Positions 16,778-24,241 of a stretch of DNA of 42,511 bases are shown one piece after another (positions within the stretch are counted from its first letter, which is position 1; every line of letters begins with the position of its first letter). The notes under the pieces were generated by a model, which was not told the DNA's origin, made no database searches, and worked only from the letters and a program-made list of their open reading frames with translations. The translations under genes were made by a program, and so were the position numbers. The stretch spans positions 1 through 42,511 of the forward strand of contig DXBV01000047.1 in assembly GCA_019116345.1 (NCBI GenBank), written 5' to 3'. This DNA comes from Candidatus Allofournierella merdipullorum. Lineage in GTDB: Bacteria > Bacillota > Clostridia > Oscillospirales > Ruminococcaceae.

Positions 16778-16831
16778 TTGGCGTTCAGCCATTTGCATGG
16801 TAAAATAAGGGCGTGGTATGTGGTATGACCA
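16778..16831 (+). promoter_or_regulatory. Promoter and operator of the GntR gene
   Basis: TTGGCG (16778-16783), 17 bases and TAAAAT (16801-16806) form the promoter. TGGTATGACCA (16821-16831) lies over the expected transcript start. FadR/FCD-type GntR proteins recognise TGGT-N3-ACCA cores, so autorepression is likely. Confidence 0.6.
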
Positions 16832-16850
16832 ATACAAGGAGGAAGGCGCT

Positions 16851-17558
16851 GTGGAATTTGAGAAACTGTCGGCCCCAAGTCTGAAAGATTTGTTCGTCAA
16901 GCAGATACAGGGAATGATCCTTTCGGGGGAACTGCCCGAGGGCACGGCGCTGCCGCCGGAGCGGGAACTTGCGCAGCAAATGCAGGTGAGCCGGGCGGTG
17001 GTGAACGGCGGTCTGGCGGAACTGGCGGCCCAGGGATTTGTGGAGGTGCGCCCGCGGCAGGGTACCTTTGTGGCGGACTACCGGCGCAACGGAAACCTGA
17101 GCACCCTCATCGCCATCATGGAGTACAACGGCGGCACCCTGGGCCGGGAGGAGATACGCTCCATTCTGGAGGTGCGCCGGGCGCTGGAGCATATGGCGGT
17201 GGGATTGATTTTGCGCAACGCCACCGACGAAGACATCGACCGCCTGGGCGACCTTGTGGCCCGCATCGCGGGAGCGCAGACACCCCTGCAGGCGGCGGAG
17301 CGGGCCTTTGAGTTTCAGCATGAGCTGGCCCTCATCACCGGCAACAGCATCCTGCCCTTGTTCTATTACTCCTTCCGCGCGCCGGTCATCGTGCTGTGGG
17401 TGCGCTTTTGCCGCCGCTACGGCATCGAGGCTCTCTGCCGCAACACGGAACTGCTCTATACTCACCTGAAAAACCGGGACGAGCAGCAGCTGCGCCGCTG
17501 GATCGACACCTATCTGGGCGAGGCCATCGAGGGCGGCCAGCAGATTTACAATGAGTGA
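16851..17558 (+). CDS. GntR/FadR-family regulator with FCD domain
   Basis: This 235-residue regulator has an N-terminal GntR winged helix (LPPERELAQQMQVSRAVVNGGLAELAAQGFVEVRPRQGTFV in shortened form, about residues 30-75) and an all-helical FCD effector domain. The FCD domain has the expected metal/ligand positions (LEVRRALE, FEFQHELA). A GTG start at 16851 is chosen because AAGGAGG lies 8 bases upstream; an in-frame ATG 33 bases earlier lacks a ribosome site. The gene is divergent from the hypB operon with matching operator-like sites on both sides, so it probably controls both directions. FCD proteins bind organic acids or similar metabolites; the effector is unknown. A nitroreductase gene follows closely. 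Confidence 0.9.
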   Translation: MEFEKLSAPSLKDLFVKQIQGMILSGELPEGTALPPERELAQQMQVSRAVVNGGLAELAAQGFVEVRPRQGTFVADYRRNGNLSTLIAIMEYNGGTLGREEIRSILEVRRALEHMAVGLILRNATDEDIDRLGDLVARIAGAQTPLQAAERAFEFQHELALITGNSILPLFYYSFRAPVIVLWVRFCRRYGIEALCRNTELLYTHLKNRDEQQLRRWIDTYLGEAIEGGQQIYNE

Positions 17559-17586
17559 TATAATAAAGGAAAAAGGGGGAGATACA

Positions 17587-18108
17587 ATGAACGAAATTCT
17601 CAATGCCATTCTGACCCGCCGCAGTGTGCGCAGCTACAAACCGGACCCCGTGCCCCAGGACGCGCTGGAGCGCATCCTCACCGCCGGGCAGTACGCCGCC
17701 ACCGGCATGAACCGCCAGAGCCCCATCATTCTGGCGGTCACCAACAAGGCCATGCGGGATAAGCTCTCGGCCATGAACGCCGAGATCATGGGCTCCTCCG
17801 GCGACCCCTTCTACGGCGCGCCGGTGGTGCTGGTGGTGCTGGCGAACAAAGCCGCCCCCACCTACGTCTACGACGGCAGCCTGGTGATGGGCAATCTGAT
17901 GCTGGCCGCTCACGCCGAGGGCCTTGCCAGCTGCTGGATCCACCGCGCCAAGGAGGAGTTCGAAAGCGAGGAGGGCAAAGCCATCCTGAAAGAGCTGGGT
18001 ATCGAAGGCGACTATGAGGGCATCGGTCACTGCATCCTGGGCTATGCCGACGGCGAGCCGAAGCCCGCCGCACCCCGCAAGCCGGACTATGTGCACTACA
18101 TCCGCTGA
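17587..18108 (+). CDS. Nitroreductase-family flavoprotein
   Basis: This 173-residue FMN-dependent oxidoreductase is of the compact nitroreductase type. The FMN-phosphate region RRSVRSYKPDPV lies near the N-terminus (about 11-22), AATGMNRQSP follows, and the C-terminal part has the GIGHCILGYADG-type segment. Such enzymes form homodimers and reduce nitro compounds, quinones or flavins with NAD(P)H. The start at 17587 is chosen because GGGGGAG precedes it; an in-frame ATG at 17551 overlaps the GntR stop but lacks a good site. It is likely co-transcribed with the GntR gene, and a rubredoxin gene follows, consistent with electron transfer or oxygen defence. Confidence 0.9.
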   Translation: MNEILNAILTRRSVRSYKPDPVPQDALERILTAGQYAATGMNRQSPIILAVTNKAMRDKLSAMNAEIMGSSGDPFYGAPVVLVVLANKAAPTYVYDGSLVMGNLMLAAHAEGLASCWIHRAKEEFESEEGKAILKELGIEGDYEGIGHCILGYADGEPKPAAPRKPDYVHYIR

Positions 18109-18212
18109 TTTTTAGAATGTTGCCCCGGCAACGGAAGAATGCCGTACTTTTGCATACAATAAGGGCGTGAGCCCGCCCGGCGGGCCGTGAACAAAAAAAG
18201 GAGCGATACGCT

Positions 18213-18368
18213 ATGAAGTATGTATGCACTGTCTGCGGCTTTATCTACGACGAGGCGGCCGGCGATCCGGACAACGGCGTGGCCCCCGGCACCGCCTGGA
18301 CCGATGTGCCCGAAGACTACGTCTGCCCCCTGTGCGGCGTGGGCAAGGACATGTTTGAGCAGCAGTAA
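18213..18368 (+). CDS. Rubredoxin
   Basis: This is a complete 51-residue rubredoxin. Its two CxxCG knuckles (CTVCG at residues 5-9 and CPLCG at 38-42) hold a single iron. The aromatic and acidic core ([24 protein letters not shown]) is typical. The start has AAGGAG 8 bases upstream. Rubredoxin carries single electrons in anaerobes, often to oxygen- or peroxide-reducing enzymes. It lies 104 bases after the nitroreductase gene, so it may be in the same transcript or use its own promoter. A strong terminator follows. Confidence 0.97.
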   Translation: MKYVCTVCGFIYDEAAGDPDNGVAPGTAWTDVPEDYVCPLCGVGKDMFEQQ

Positions 18369-18382
18369 GGCAAAAGCGAATG

Positions 18383-18434
18383 AAACAGGCCCCGGGCGCG
18401 CCGTTTCCATGGTGTGTCCGGGGCCTGTTTTTTT
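18383..18434 (+). terminator. Terminator after rubredoxin
   Basis: A stem of 10-13 bp (AAACAGGCCCCGG from 18383 pairing with CCGGGGCCTGTTT to 18430) is followed by a run of T. It closes the GntR-nitroreductase-rubredoxin unit. Confidence 0.9.
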
Positions 18435-18495
18435 GTTTTCCTGAAACGCAAAAAATGTTTGTTTTGATTATTTGAAAGAAAAAGAAAAAAAGATG

Positions 18496-18524
18496 TTGAC
18501 AAATCGCATCCTCATGGATATAAT
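18496..18524 (+). promoter_or_regulatory. Consensus promoter of tRNA-Pro
   Basis: Perfect consensus: TTGACA (18496-18501), 17 bases, TATAAT (18519-18524), about 30 bases before the tRNA. This is the strength expected for a stable RNA gene. Confidence 0.9.
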
Positions 18525-18555
18525 ATTATTTGCCGCTGATAACCGGCGGCAATGT

Positions 18556-18632
18556 CCGGGTGTAGCGCAGTTTGGTAGCGCGCTTGAATGGGGTTCAAGA
18601 GGCCGTGAGTTCGACTCTCGCCACTCGGACCA
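18556..18632 (+). tRNA. tRNA-Pro (anticodon GGG)
   Basis: A complete 77-base cloverleaf can be folded. The 7-bp acceptor CCGGGTG pairs with CACTCGG (one G-U). The D stem is GCGC/GCGC, the anticodon stem CTTGA/TCAAG encloses a loop ATGGGGT (anticodon GGG), and the T stem GTGAG/CTCGC encloses TTCGACT. The CCA end is encoded at 18630-18632. It reads codon CCC. Its 3' end faces an island with recombinase genes and is a possible integration site. Confidence 0.97.
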
Positions 18633-18633
18633 A

Positions 18634-18666
18634 ATCCCTCAGCCGAAAGGCTGGGGGATTTTTCTT
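18634..18666 (+). terminator. Terminator of tRNA-Pro
   Basis: An 11-bp stem (18634-18644 with 18649-18659, one G-U or mismatch) with a GAAA tetraloop is followed by TTTTTCTTTT. Confidence 0.9.
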
Positions 18667-19101
18667 TTGTTTATGCGGGTTTGCGGGCACACCTGTACCA
18701 TAACCGGGATGTATTTGTGCCCGCGGAGCACCCCTTTCCAAGAGCCGTTTTCGCCCGGCGTAATGAATGCGTAATGAACAGGCCCTGAAACGCGGTGGCA
18801 GGATGGGCAAATTTTGCAACAATAGTCCATAAATTCGCCTAAAACCAAAGGGAAAACGGTTCGTCAAAACATAAAATTTTAAAAGATGAATTTGTGCATA
18901 TTGCTGCTATTTTGAGGGGCCGATGCGTCCGAAAAGGGGGCGGACGAGGGCCAGGGTTCCAAAAAACGGTTGGAACCTTGGAAGGGATTGCCCGATGCAC
19001 AGGAAACATCTTTCCTGCGCGCGTTCGTAATGAATAAAAGGTCCGCTGCCCGCAGGCCGACAGGCCCCTGCAATGGTGTCGTGTTTCACGACACCATTTG
19101 T
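18667..19101. other. Non-coding junction between tRNA-Pro and recombinase genes
   Basis: I see no convincing gene here. The stretch contains a hairpin GGTTCCA/TGGAACC (18955-18961 with 18971-18977). It also has a perfect 12-bp inverted repeat with a TTT loop (19072-19083 with 19087-19098) directly beside the stop of the recombinase gene. No second copy of the tRNA 3' end was found by eye in the window. Confidence 0.5.
19072..19098. repeat. Perfect 12-bp palindrome beside recombinase stop
   Basis: AATGGTGTCGTG is followed by TTT and CACGACACCATT. There is no T run on the minus strand after it, so it is a poor terminator for the recombinase operon. It could be a recombination or protein-binding site. 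Confidence 0.6.
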
Positions 19102-20781
19102 TTATCCCAGCAGTTTGCGTTTTTTTACAACGGCGGTGGTTTCTTCGGATGACAGAAGCCCGTAATCGTAGGTCACGTTGCGGCGCTCGTCCCGGCGCAG
19201 CTGCTGAATGATCAGCCCCTCGCCGGAAATGCGGGTCACGGTGCCCGGCTCGGTGTCCTCCACCGTCAGTTCGACGGACTCGCCCGGCATCAAGGTCAGC
19301 TCGACGCAGCAGGCGGGCACCTCGGTGGCCTGGAAAGGCCCGCCCGCATCGTACCGGAGCGGGTTTGCCGAATGATAGAGCGTGTGGCTCACATGCTTTT
19401 CGAGGCACATCAGACGCAATTCCGTCGGCGTCAGGCCGGTAGCTTTTTGGGGAGGAAGGGACTTGTAAGCGTGGCCCATCCGCCGATGAATCTTCGACGA
19501 ATTCAGCCCGCTGGAGCAGTACGCCCCTGTACAGAAATTGCGCCGCAGGGAATGGGCGACAAGCTGGGAGTACAACTCAGCGTCCTGGGCTCGTTTGTCG
19601 AAAAGATAAACGCGATTGGCAGCAATCGCCTGGAAGGCAGAGGGCTTGCGCAGCAGCGTTGAGATTTGTGCGCGCACCTGTGATTCCCAGGCGGCTGCTT
19701 TGGCGGGGCTGTCGTCAAACTCGTCCTCGCAGGGCTGGCCGCACATAAGGCGCAGAGAGAGGTCGCCATACTTCGTTTCCATCTCGTGCCGACGGTGTGC
19801 AAGAACCTCCCCCAATTCCCGGGAAAGGGGCACCACCCGGTAGGAGTCCTTGGTCTTGGGCAGCTCGGTGCGCTTGCCGTCGTCATCTGCCTGTCCGCTG
19901 ATGTCCAGATAGTACATCCGGCCCTGCGAGGTGTCCAGCCAGCGCAGGGAATCAAACAAAAGACCGGTACATTCGCCGATCCGCAGACCAGCGTCAGCCA
20001 GAATTTCTGCCTGGCCCTGGATGACCGGGTCGGCACAGATGGCACGGAGAATTGCGTCCGGAATCATGCGAGCATGGTCGGTGCGGTTCAGAAGCAGCAT
20101 CTGGCGGGAGGGCTTCCCGTTGTACGGGAAAGGCGCCACTGGAATGGACACGCCTTCCGCCTTCAGACAGCGAATCAACTCGTACAACAGGAACAGCCGT
20201 GTCCGGGCTGAAGAGGGAGGAATCTCGCCGTATTCCCAAGTGTTGTGTTTGGTAGCATCTCTCGCTGCATTCCGACAGATTTTTTCCTGGAGCTGTTTGT
20301 AGGCCGCATCGTCCAGATCGCCGGCGCGCAGCCCGGCCAGCTCATCCACCATGATGTCGTACTGGCTGCTGTATTTTTGTACGGTCGACTTCATCCAGCG
20401 GGGGTGGATGTCAAACAACGTCTGTTTGTAATTCCGGGCCAGTTCGGCGAGATCGGCGTCTTCATCGGGAACCGACACGGCAACGCCGCTCAACAGACCG
20501 CGCTGCACCATCACCGAGATCAAATAGTTGGCTGCCGCTTCCCGCTTGCTGTAAACGTCCCAGGGGTCTTTGCCGTGTACGATATGATTGACCGGCGCGT
20601 CGCTGTCTTTGCCATACAACTGCCGTTTTGTAAGGCACTTGCCGGTCATCGGATCCAGCGGATTGATGCGGCCGCGGCAGGGCATGTCCTTGTGCTTGTC
20701 CGCGGCCGGATACGTATAGCACATGCGAAAATCTACGCCCTGATGCGAAAACGCAGCGGGTGGAAAGGATTTTTTTGTCAT
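19102..20781 (-). CDS. Tyrosine recombinase/integrase with C-terminal extension
   Basis: This 559-residue protein has a recognisable tyrosine recombinase catalytic domain in its middle. Box I is ADAGLRIGECTGL with Arg267, the beta-hairpin Lys is near 309-311 (PKTKDSYR), and box II is HSLRRNF with His410 and Arg413, followed by RRMGHA with His437. A Tyr suitable as nucleophile is at 469 (HTLYHS). About 90 further residues follow with a beta-rich segment not normal for integrases. The N-terminal 240 residues are larger than usual. The start ATG overlaps the stop of the upstream recombinase-like gene (ATGA), so the two are translationally coupled. It probably moves or inverts the surrounding island. 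Confidence 0.8.
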   Translation of the reverse strand: MTKKSFPPAAFSHQGVDFRMCYTYPAADKHKDMPCRGRINPLDPMTGKCLTKRQLYGKDSDAPVNHIVHGKDPWDVYSKREAAANYLISVMVQRGLLSGVAVSVPDEDADLAELARNYKQTLFDIHPRWMKSTVQKYSSQYDIMVDELAGLRAGDLDDAAYKQLQEKICRNAARDATKHNTWEYGEIPPSSARTRLFLLYELIRCLKAEGVSIPVAPFPYNGKPSRQMLLLNRTDHARMIPDAILRAICADPVIQGQAEILADAGLRIGECTGLLFDSLRWLDTSQGRMYYLDISGQADDDGKRTELPKTKDSYRVVPLSRELGEVLAHRRHEMETKYGDLSLRLMCGQPCEDEFDDSPAKAAAWESQVRAQISTLLRKPSAFQAIAANRVYLFDKRAQDAELYSQLVAHSLRRNFCTGAYCSSGLNSSKIHRRMGHAYKSLPPQKATGLTPTELRLMCLEKHVSHTLYHSANPLRYDAGGPFQATEVPACCVELTLMPGESVELTVEDTEPGTVTRISGEGLIIQQLRRDERRNVTYDYGLLSSEETTAVVKKRKLLG

Positions 20782-22418
20782 GATGTGTTCCCTCCTTTTT
20801 TGTTCTGAGCCCAGAATGCATTGAGAGCATAGGTGGCATGCAGGGTCAATGTCACCGGATGGCCGGTGGAGTTGATTACCTGTAGAATGTGGCGGGCAGG
20901 CACATGGGTATAGCCCGCCAGACACCCTTCGCCGGTAAAGGGCAGAGAAGCCGGAGCAAGGGGAGACCAACGCCGCAGGCGCTGCCAACGAGCCACGGCA
21001 TATCGGTCGCCCAACAGGTCCAGATATGCTTCCTCGTCGGTGTCGGTCCAGGTGTCGCCAAACATGGCGTGCAGCATCACTTCGTCGGCGCCGCACTGCA
21101 TTGCCAGATAGCGGGCATCCCGCTGCAACAGGGCTATATCCTCTTTTACAGTCTGGCGATAGGCGTGCCCCTTTTTTTCGGTGCGAGTGGCGGTCGCGGC
21201 AGGAATACCCGCCTGCCGCAAAAGCTGCAGCAGGCGCTTGGCGAGCTCCTCCGGCCCGACGATGGCGCCGCCCGGCTTTTCTGACGAAAAGCGCATTTCC
21301 TGAATCTGATCATCGGAAAGACCAAGGGCGTGCAACTGTTCCAGTCGGCGCAGCAGCACATCCCCAGCCCAGGGAGTGAGCACGAGCCGACGAAACTTAT
21401 AAATAGGGAAGTTCTCATTGGTTGCCTGCAGCGTGGAATACCGGTCGTTCAACTTTCGCACCCGGCGGCTGATCAGGATCGTATAACAGCAGCTCCCGTC
21501 CTGCAAGGTCAGCTCTTCAATATCGCCGTAGGTCTGGCCGGCGATGTCGGCCGGGTCCATTCCGGAGTAGAGCAGCGCGATCCAGAACATGTCATACAGA
21601 CGTGCCGGATCCGAAAGCAGCTGGAACAGCGCCGTACGCTGGGCATCATCCAGGTGAGCGACCCGGCAGCTTCGGATAATCGCGTTGTTCGGATCGGTGG
21701 AGCCTTTGAGCAGGTCGACCAGCCGCAGACCGGCGGAGCAGCCTGTCCAGCCGCTGCTTTCGATGGCCAGGATGAGCCCACGATAGGCTCTCTTTACATA
21801 CCCGCGGGTGGAGCTGCCCACAGGCCCGGAACTGTTTTGCAGCTTTTGATTGATAGCTTTCAGGGCCTTGGTCTGACGATTGGCATCCAGTGCGTTCAAC
21901 TTGATTTCACCGACAACGGGCAGTATATAGTTTTTCAAGCAACCGGTCAGACGAGTACGCGTGGTGGGCGTTTCTCCGGCATACAGTGTATTGGCCTGGT
22001 ACGTCACAAAGTCCCGCACCGTCACATCACCATATTTCAGATTGCGCTCGTACAGCGGACGATAGAGCAGCTGCGCCAAGGCCTCCAACTCGCTCCAGCG
22101 CATTTTTTTCAAACGCGCCAGTGCGCGCTCTTCGGTAGCATCACTGCAGTGCAGAGAGAATTCCGCATCGGGATTTTTCTGGGCGCGTGCGGTGAGTTCC
22201 TGAATCCATGGCTCCAACAGAGGAGCCAGCCCGGGATATACTTTCTCGCGTTGCGCAAGATCTGCCAGCATTTGTGCGTTGGTATAGACCTTCTTTGTGG
22301 CAGGATTTTTGAGCATATAGCGGGCGTCGTACTTTGACTTGGTTCGCTTCATGTTGTGGTGCACCTTCTGGCGGCCCTCATATCCGGCAATGGCGAAATC
22401 GCATTTAGAAGTTCCCAT
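20778..22418 (-). CDS. Tyrosine-recombinase-like protein lacking key catalytic residues
   Basis: This 546-residue protein has an integrase-like layout. A core-binding helical region (about 110-240) has the pattern TTRTRLTGCLKNYILPVVGE. A catalytic-domain-like part has LLYSGMDPADIAGQTYGD (about 283-299), where the essential box I Arg is replaced by Asp. The segment about 425-455 (EDIALLQRDARYLAMQCGADEVMLHAMFGD) matches the box II helix pair but lacks the His-x-x-Arg. No nucleophilic Tyr is obvious. It is therefore likely a structural or DNA-binding partner of the downstream recombinase, which it overlaps by 4 bases. The start has AAAGGAGG about 10 bases upstream. The leader has two terminator-like hairpins. 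Confidence 0.65.
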   Translation of the reverse strand: MGTSKCDFAIAGYEGRQKVHHNMKRTKSKYDARYMLKNPATKKVYTNAQMLADLAQREKVYPGLAPLLEPWIQELTARAQKNPDAEFSLHCSDATEERALARLKKMRWSELEALAQLLYRPLYERNLKYGDVTVRDFVTYQANTLYAGETPTTRTRLTGCLKNYILPVVGEIKLNALDANRQTKALKAINQKLQNSSGPVGSSTRGYVKRAYRGLILAIESSGWTGCSAGLRLVDLLKGSTDPNNAIIRSCRVAHLDDAQRTALFQLLSDPARLYDMFWIALLYSGMDPADIAGQTYGDIEELTLQDGSCCYTILISRRVRKLNDRYSTLQATNENFPIYKFRRLVLTPWAGDVLLRRLEQLHALGLSDDQIQEMRFSSEKPGGAIVGPEELAKRLLQLLRQAGIPAATATRTEKKGHAYRQTVKEDIALLQRDARYLAMQCGADEVMLHAMFGDTWTDTDEEAYLDLLGDRYAVARWQRLRRWSPLAPASLPFTGEGCLAGYTHVPARHILQVINSTGHPVTLTLHATYALNAFWAQNKKGGNTS

Positions 22419-22490
22419 AGTCGATCAGCCTCCTTTCACATTGTGGCTAAAGTGGATAATGTACGTGTGCAATGACTTTAATAAAATAGA

Positions 22491-22542
22491 AAAGAGCCAT
22501 TCGGGGTAAAACCGCGGATGCGGCAACACCGAATGGCTCTTT
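22491..22542 (-). terminator. Leader hairpin A1 (terminator-like) before recombinase operon
   Basis: A perfect 14-bp stem, AAAGAGCCATTCGG (22542-22529 on the minus strand) with CCGAATGGCTCTTT, encloses a 24-base loop. It is followed on the minus strand by TCTATTTTATT. It lies between the promoter and the start codon at 22418, so it would act as an attenuator. Confidence 0.75.
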
Positions 22543-22567
22543 GGTTGTGGAATATTTACAAAAGAAA

Positions 22568-22614
22568 AAGGCCCACCTCGCCTACGAGCAGTTGCGTAAC
22601 ACTAGATGAGCCTT
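22568..22614 (-). terminator. Leader hairpin A2 (terminator-like) before recombinase operon
   Basis: On the minus strand AAGGCTCATCT (22614-22604) pairs with AGGTGGGCCTT (22578-22568): 11 bp including two G-U pairs that exist only in minus-strand RNA. TTTTTCTTTTG follows. The 25-base interior carries two mini-stems (GTT/AAC and CTCG/CGAG). Confidence 0.7.
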
Positions 22615-22866
22615 CGATTACTTTTATGACTTTAGAATATAACGATTTTTAGCAAAAGTCAAGCGTTTTCTTAATTTCTTTTTGATATTTTCTGTTCTTA
22701 TCTTATAATACAAAAAGTCTTATGAAAAATTATTAATTGTTTTATTATAGAGCGACTTCTGGTCCCGCGTGCAGAGTTTTTCGGTATAACTTGTGTGCGA
22801 AAAGAGCTCGAATATTGATTTATTGGTGTCCAATGGAATATAATGTTATCAATGAGGTGATGGCAC

Positions 22867-23415
22867 ATGACTCTGGAAGAGCGCCGGGCAAATGTACTGA
22901 TCAACAAGGCTGGCGGAACAGCCGGCCCGGAGGGCAGAAGTTATCGCGTGGTACTGCCGCCGGTGTGGGTCAAGCAGCTGGGGATTACCGAGAACAGCCG
23001 CGAAGTTTTGCTGCAATTTGATGGGGAAAGCATCACCATCCGCAGAGTGGGGACAGGGGAGTATGCGGCTTTTCTCAACGAAGCGAGAGAGAAAAAGCAC
23101 GACCTGCTGGTGCTTCACTATTATGACGGCGAGACCCTTTGCACCAGAATCTGTGCGGATCGGACTGCCCGGCGGCTGGCCATCGAAAATAAGACTGCCG
23201 ATGTGCTTTCAACCGCGTTTGGTGTTGATCAAAACCCCAACTGGGAGGATCTGGTGGCCTTTCTCGAATCCCGCTGCATTCCCCGGCGGAGGGACGGATT
23301 ACAACACTACCTGACCCGGTTGGGGCTGGAACGCTACGATCCGCTGGAGATCATCCGGAAAACGGAAGGCCGCATGGCGGAAGACGGCTGCTGGATCAAA
23401 ATCGTGGAGGGATGA
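22867..23415 (+). CDS. AbrB/SpoVT-like domain protein with uncharacterized C-terminal domain
   Basis: This 182-residue protein begins with a swapped-hairpin AbrB-type DNA-binding domain (SYRVVLPPVWVKQLGI ... VLLQFDGESITIRR, about residues 24-60). A middle region contains LLVLHYYDGETLCTR. The C-terminal part has RCIPRRRDGLQHYL and YDPLEIIRKTEGRMAEDGCWIKI, a pattern I associate with other small regulatory proteins of gut Clostridia but cannot name. The start has GAGGTG 6-12 bases upstream. AbrB-type proteins act as repressors or antitoxins. It is divergent from the recombinase operon and may control it. A tiny ATGA-overlapping frame follows. Confidence 0.6.
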   Translation: MTLEERRANVLINKAGGTAGPEGRSYRVVLPPVWVKQLGITENSREVLLQFDGESITIRRVGTGEYAAFLNEAREKKHDLLVLHYYDGETLCTRICADRTARRLAIENKTADVLSTAFGVDQNPNWEDLVAFLESRCIPRRRDGLQHYLTRLGLERYDPLEIIRKTEGRMAEDGCWIKIVEG

Positions 23416-23534
23416 ACATGCCGGTCAGATTAACGACAGGAGATCGAATCGCGGAGACCTCCTCCAAACATAAAAAGCCAGAGGGTCAAGGTACTATGCA
23501 CCTTGGCCCTCTGGAAGCTTATAGAAAAATCTGA
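23412..23534 (+). CDS. Possible 40-codon ORF overlapping the AbrB-like gene
   Basis: An ATG overlapping the preceding TGA opens a 40-residue frame (begins MNMPVRLTTGDRIAETSSKH) with GGAGG 3-7 bases upstream. Its second half runs through the terminator hairpin at 23478-23514, so it could be the start of a gene cut off by rearrangement rather than a functional peptide. Confidence 0.25.
   Translation: MNMPVRLTTGDRIAETSSKHKKPEGQGTMHLGPLEAYRKI
23470..23514 (-). terminator. Terminator after SRAP gene
   Basis: A 15-bp stem (23478-23492 with 23500-23514, one G-U) with a 7-base loop is followed by CTTTTTATG on the minus strand. It ends the SRAP/repressor transcript. Confidence 0.85.
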
Positions 23535-23607
23535 GATTTGTGGAAGGGCGCATGATAGAATTATTGGTTGAATGGCAAGTAAATCCATCCGTGTCGTGGT
23601 TTGTCAT

Positions 23608-24216
23608 TTATCTGCTGTTCAAGAAATCTTCCATCCCCATCTGCCCGTCCTGCGCCTGCCGTTCCAGGAGCGGGGGAGTGGTGGCCAGCAATGCCAATGC
23701 CGCTGCCGGGTCGGTGAGCCAAGGGCGGATGTCGCTGCGTTCCAGCGTCAGGGGCATCCGGTCGTGGATGGGGCTGACCGAGGCGTTGGGCGCGGTGGTC
23801 AGGATGACAAAGCGGTCCTCGCCGTCCACATTGTCGTAGATGCCGGCCAGCCAGAGCGGGCTGTCGGGCAGGGAGAAGGTGTACGCCCGGCGGGCGGCAT
23901 CCCGCTCGTAAAAGGCTGTGGCGGGCACCACACAGCGGCGTGCGGCAATGCTGCGCCGAAACAGGCTCTTCTGGGTGACCGTCTCCGCACGAGCGTTGAT
24001 AATCAGCCGGCCGCTTGGCCCGGGCAGGCCCCAGGTCTGCAGTTCGCTCACTACCTTGCCGCCGCGGCACACCAGCACCGGCGCCCGCTGGGCGGGGCGA
24101 ACGTCTCCGTCGGGCAGGGGCAGCTGCGCGCCCTCGCCGCTGCGACGTTGCACATCCTGTGCGATGCGGAGCAGGTCGGCGCTCTGCCGGGCACTGAACT
24201 GATACCGTCCGCACAT
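23608..24216 (-). CDS. SOS response-associated peptidase (SRAP, YedK/HMCES-like)
   Basis: This 202-residue member of the SRAP family covalently traps abasic sites in single-stranded DNA and protects them. The catalytic Cys2 is present (MCGRYQ). The other conserved residues are visible: INARAET (Asn74, Arg76), FYE (Glu104) and PIHDRMP (His151). Length is slightly below the usual 210-230. It lies on the minus strand about 25 bases after a LexA-like repressor gene and opposite a Y-family polymerase gene, a common DNA-damage cassette in Firmicutes. Co-transcription with the repressor and damage-inducible expression are inferred. Confidence 0.95.
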   Translation of the reverse strand: MCGRYQFSARQSADLLRIAQDVQRRSGEGAQLPLPDGDVRPAQRAPVLVCRGGKVVSELQTWGLPGPSGRLIINARAETVTQKSLFRRSIAARRCVVPATAFYERDAARRAYTFSLPDSPLWLAGIYDNVDGEDRFVILTTAPNASVSPIHDRMPLTLERSDIRPWLTDPAAALALLATTPPLLERQAQDGQMGMEDFLNSR

Positions 24217-24241
24217 GGCCGCTCATCCTCCTTTTGCTTTT

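Larger units (their letters stand above)
22419..22866. promoter_or_regulatory. Regulatory region between recombinase operon and AbrB-like gene
   Basis: This divergent intergenic region is much more AT-rich than the genes around it. On the minus strand a promoter (TTGACT 22662-22657, 17 bases, TATTCT 22639-22634) leads into a leader of about 210 bases. That leader contains two terminator-like hairpins (22614-22568 and 22542-22491). On the plus strand TTGATT (22816-22821), 18 bases and TATAAT (22840-22845) form the promoter of the AbrB-like gene. Confidence 0.65.

Noticed and set aside
18119-18185. Small GC hairpins between nitroreductase and rubredoxin as a terminator
   Set aside because: GTTGCC/GGCAAC and GCCCG/CGGGC stems are short and no T run follows, so read-through into the rubredoxin gene is likely.
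22491-22614. CRISPR-like repeats suggested by the tandem hairpins
   Set aside because: The two hairpins have different sequences and sizes, there are no regularly spaced identical repeats, and no cas genes are in the window.
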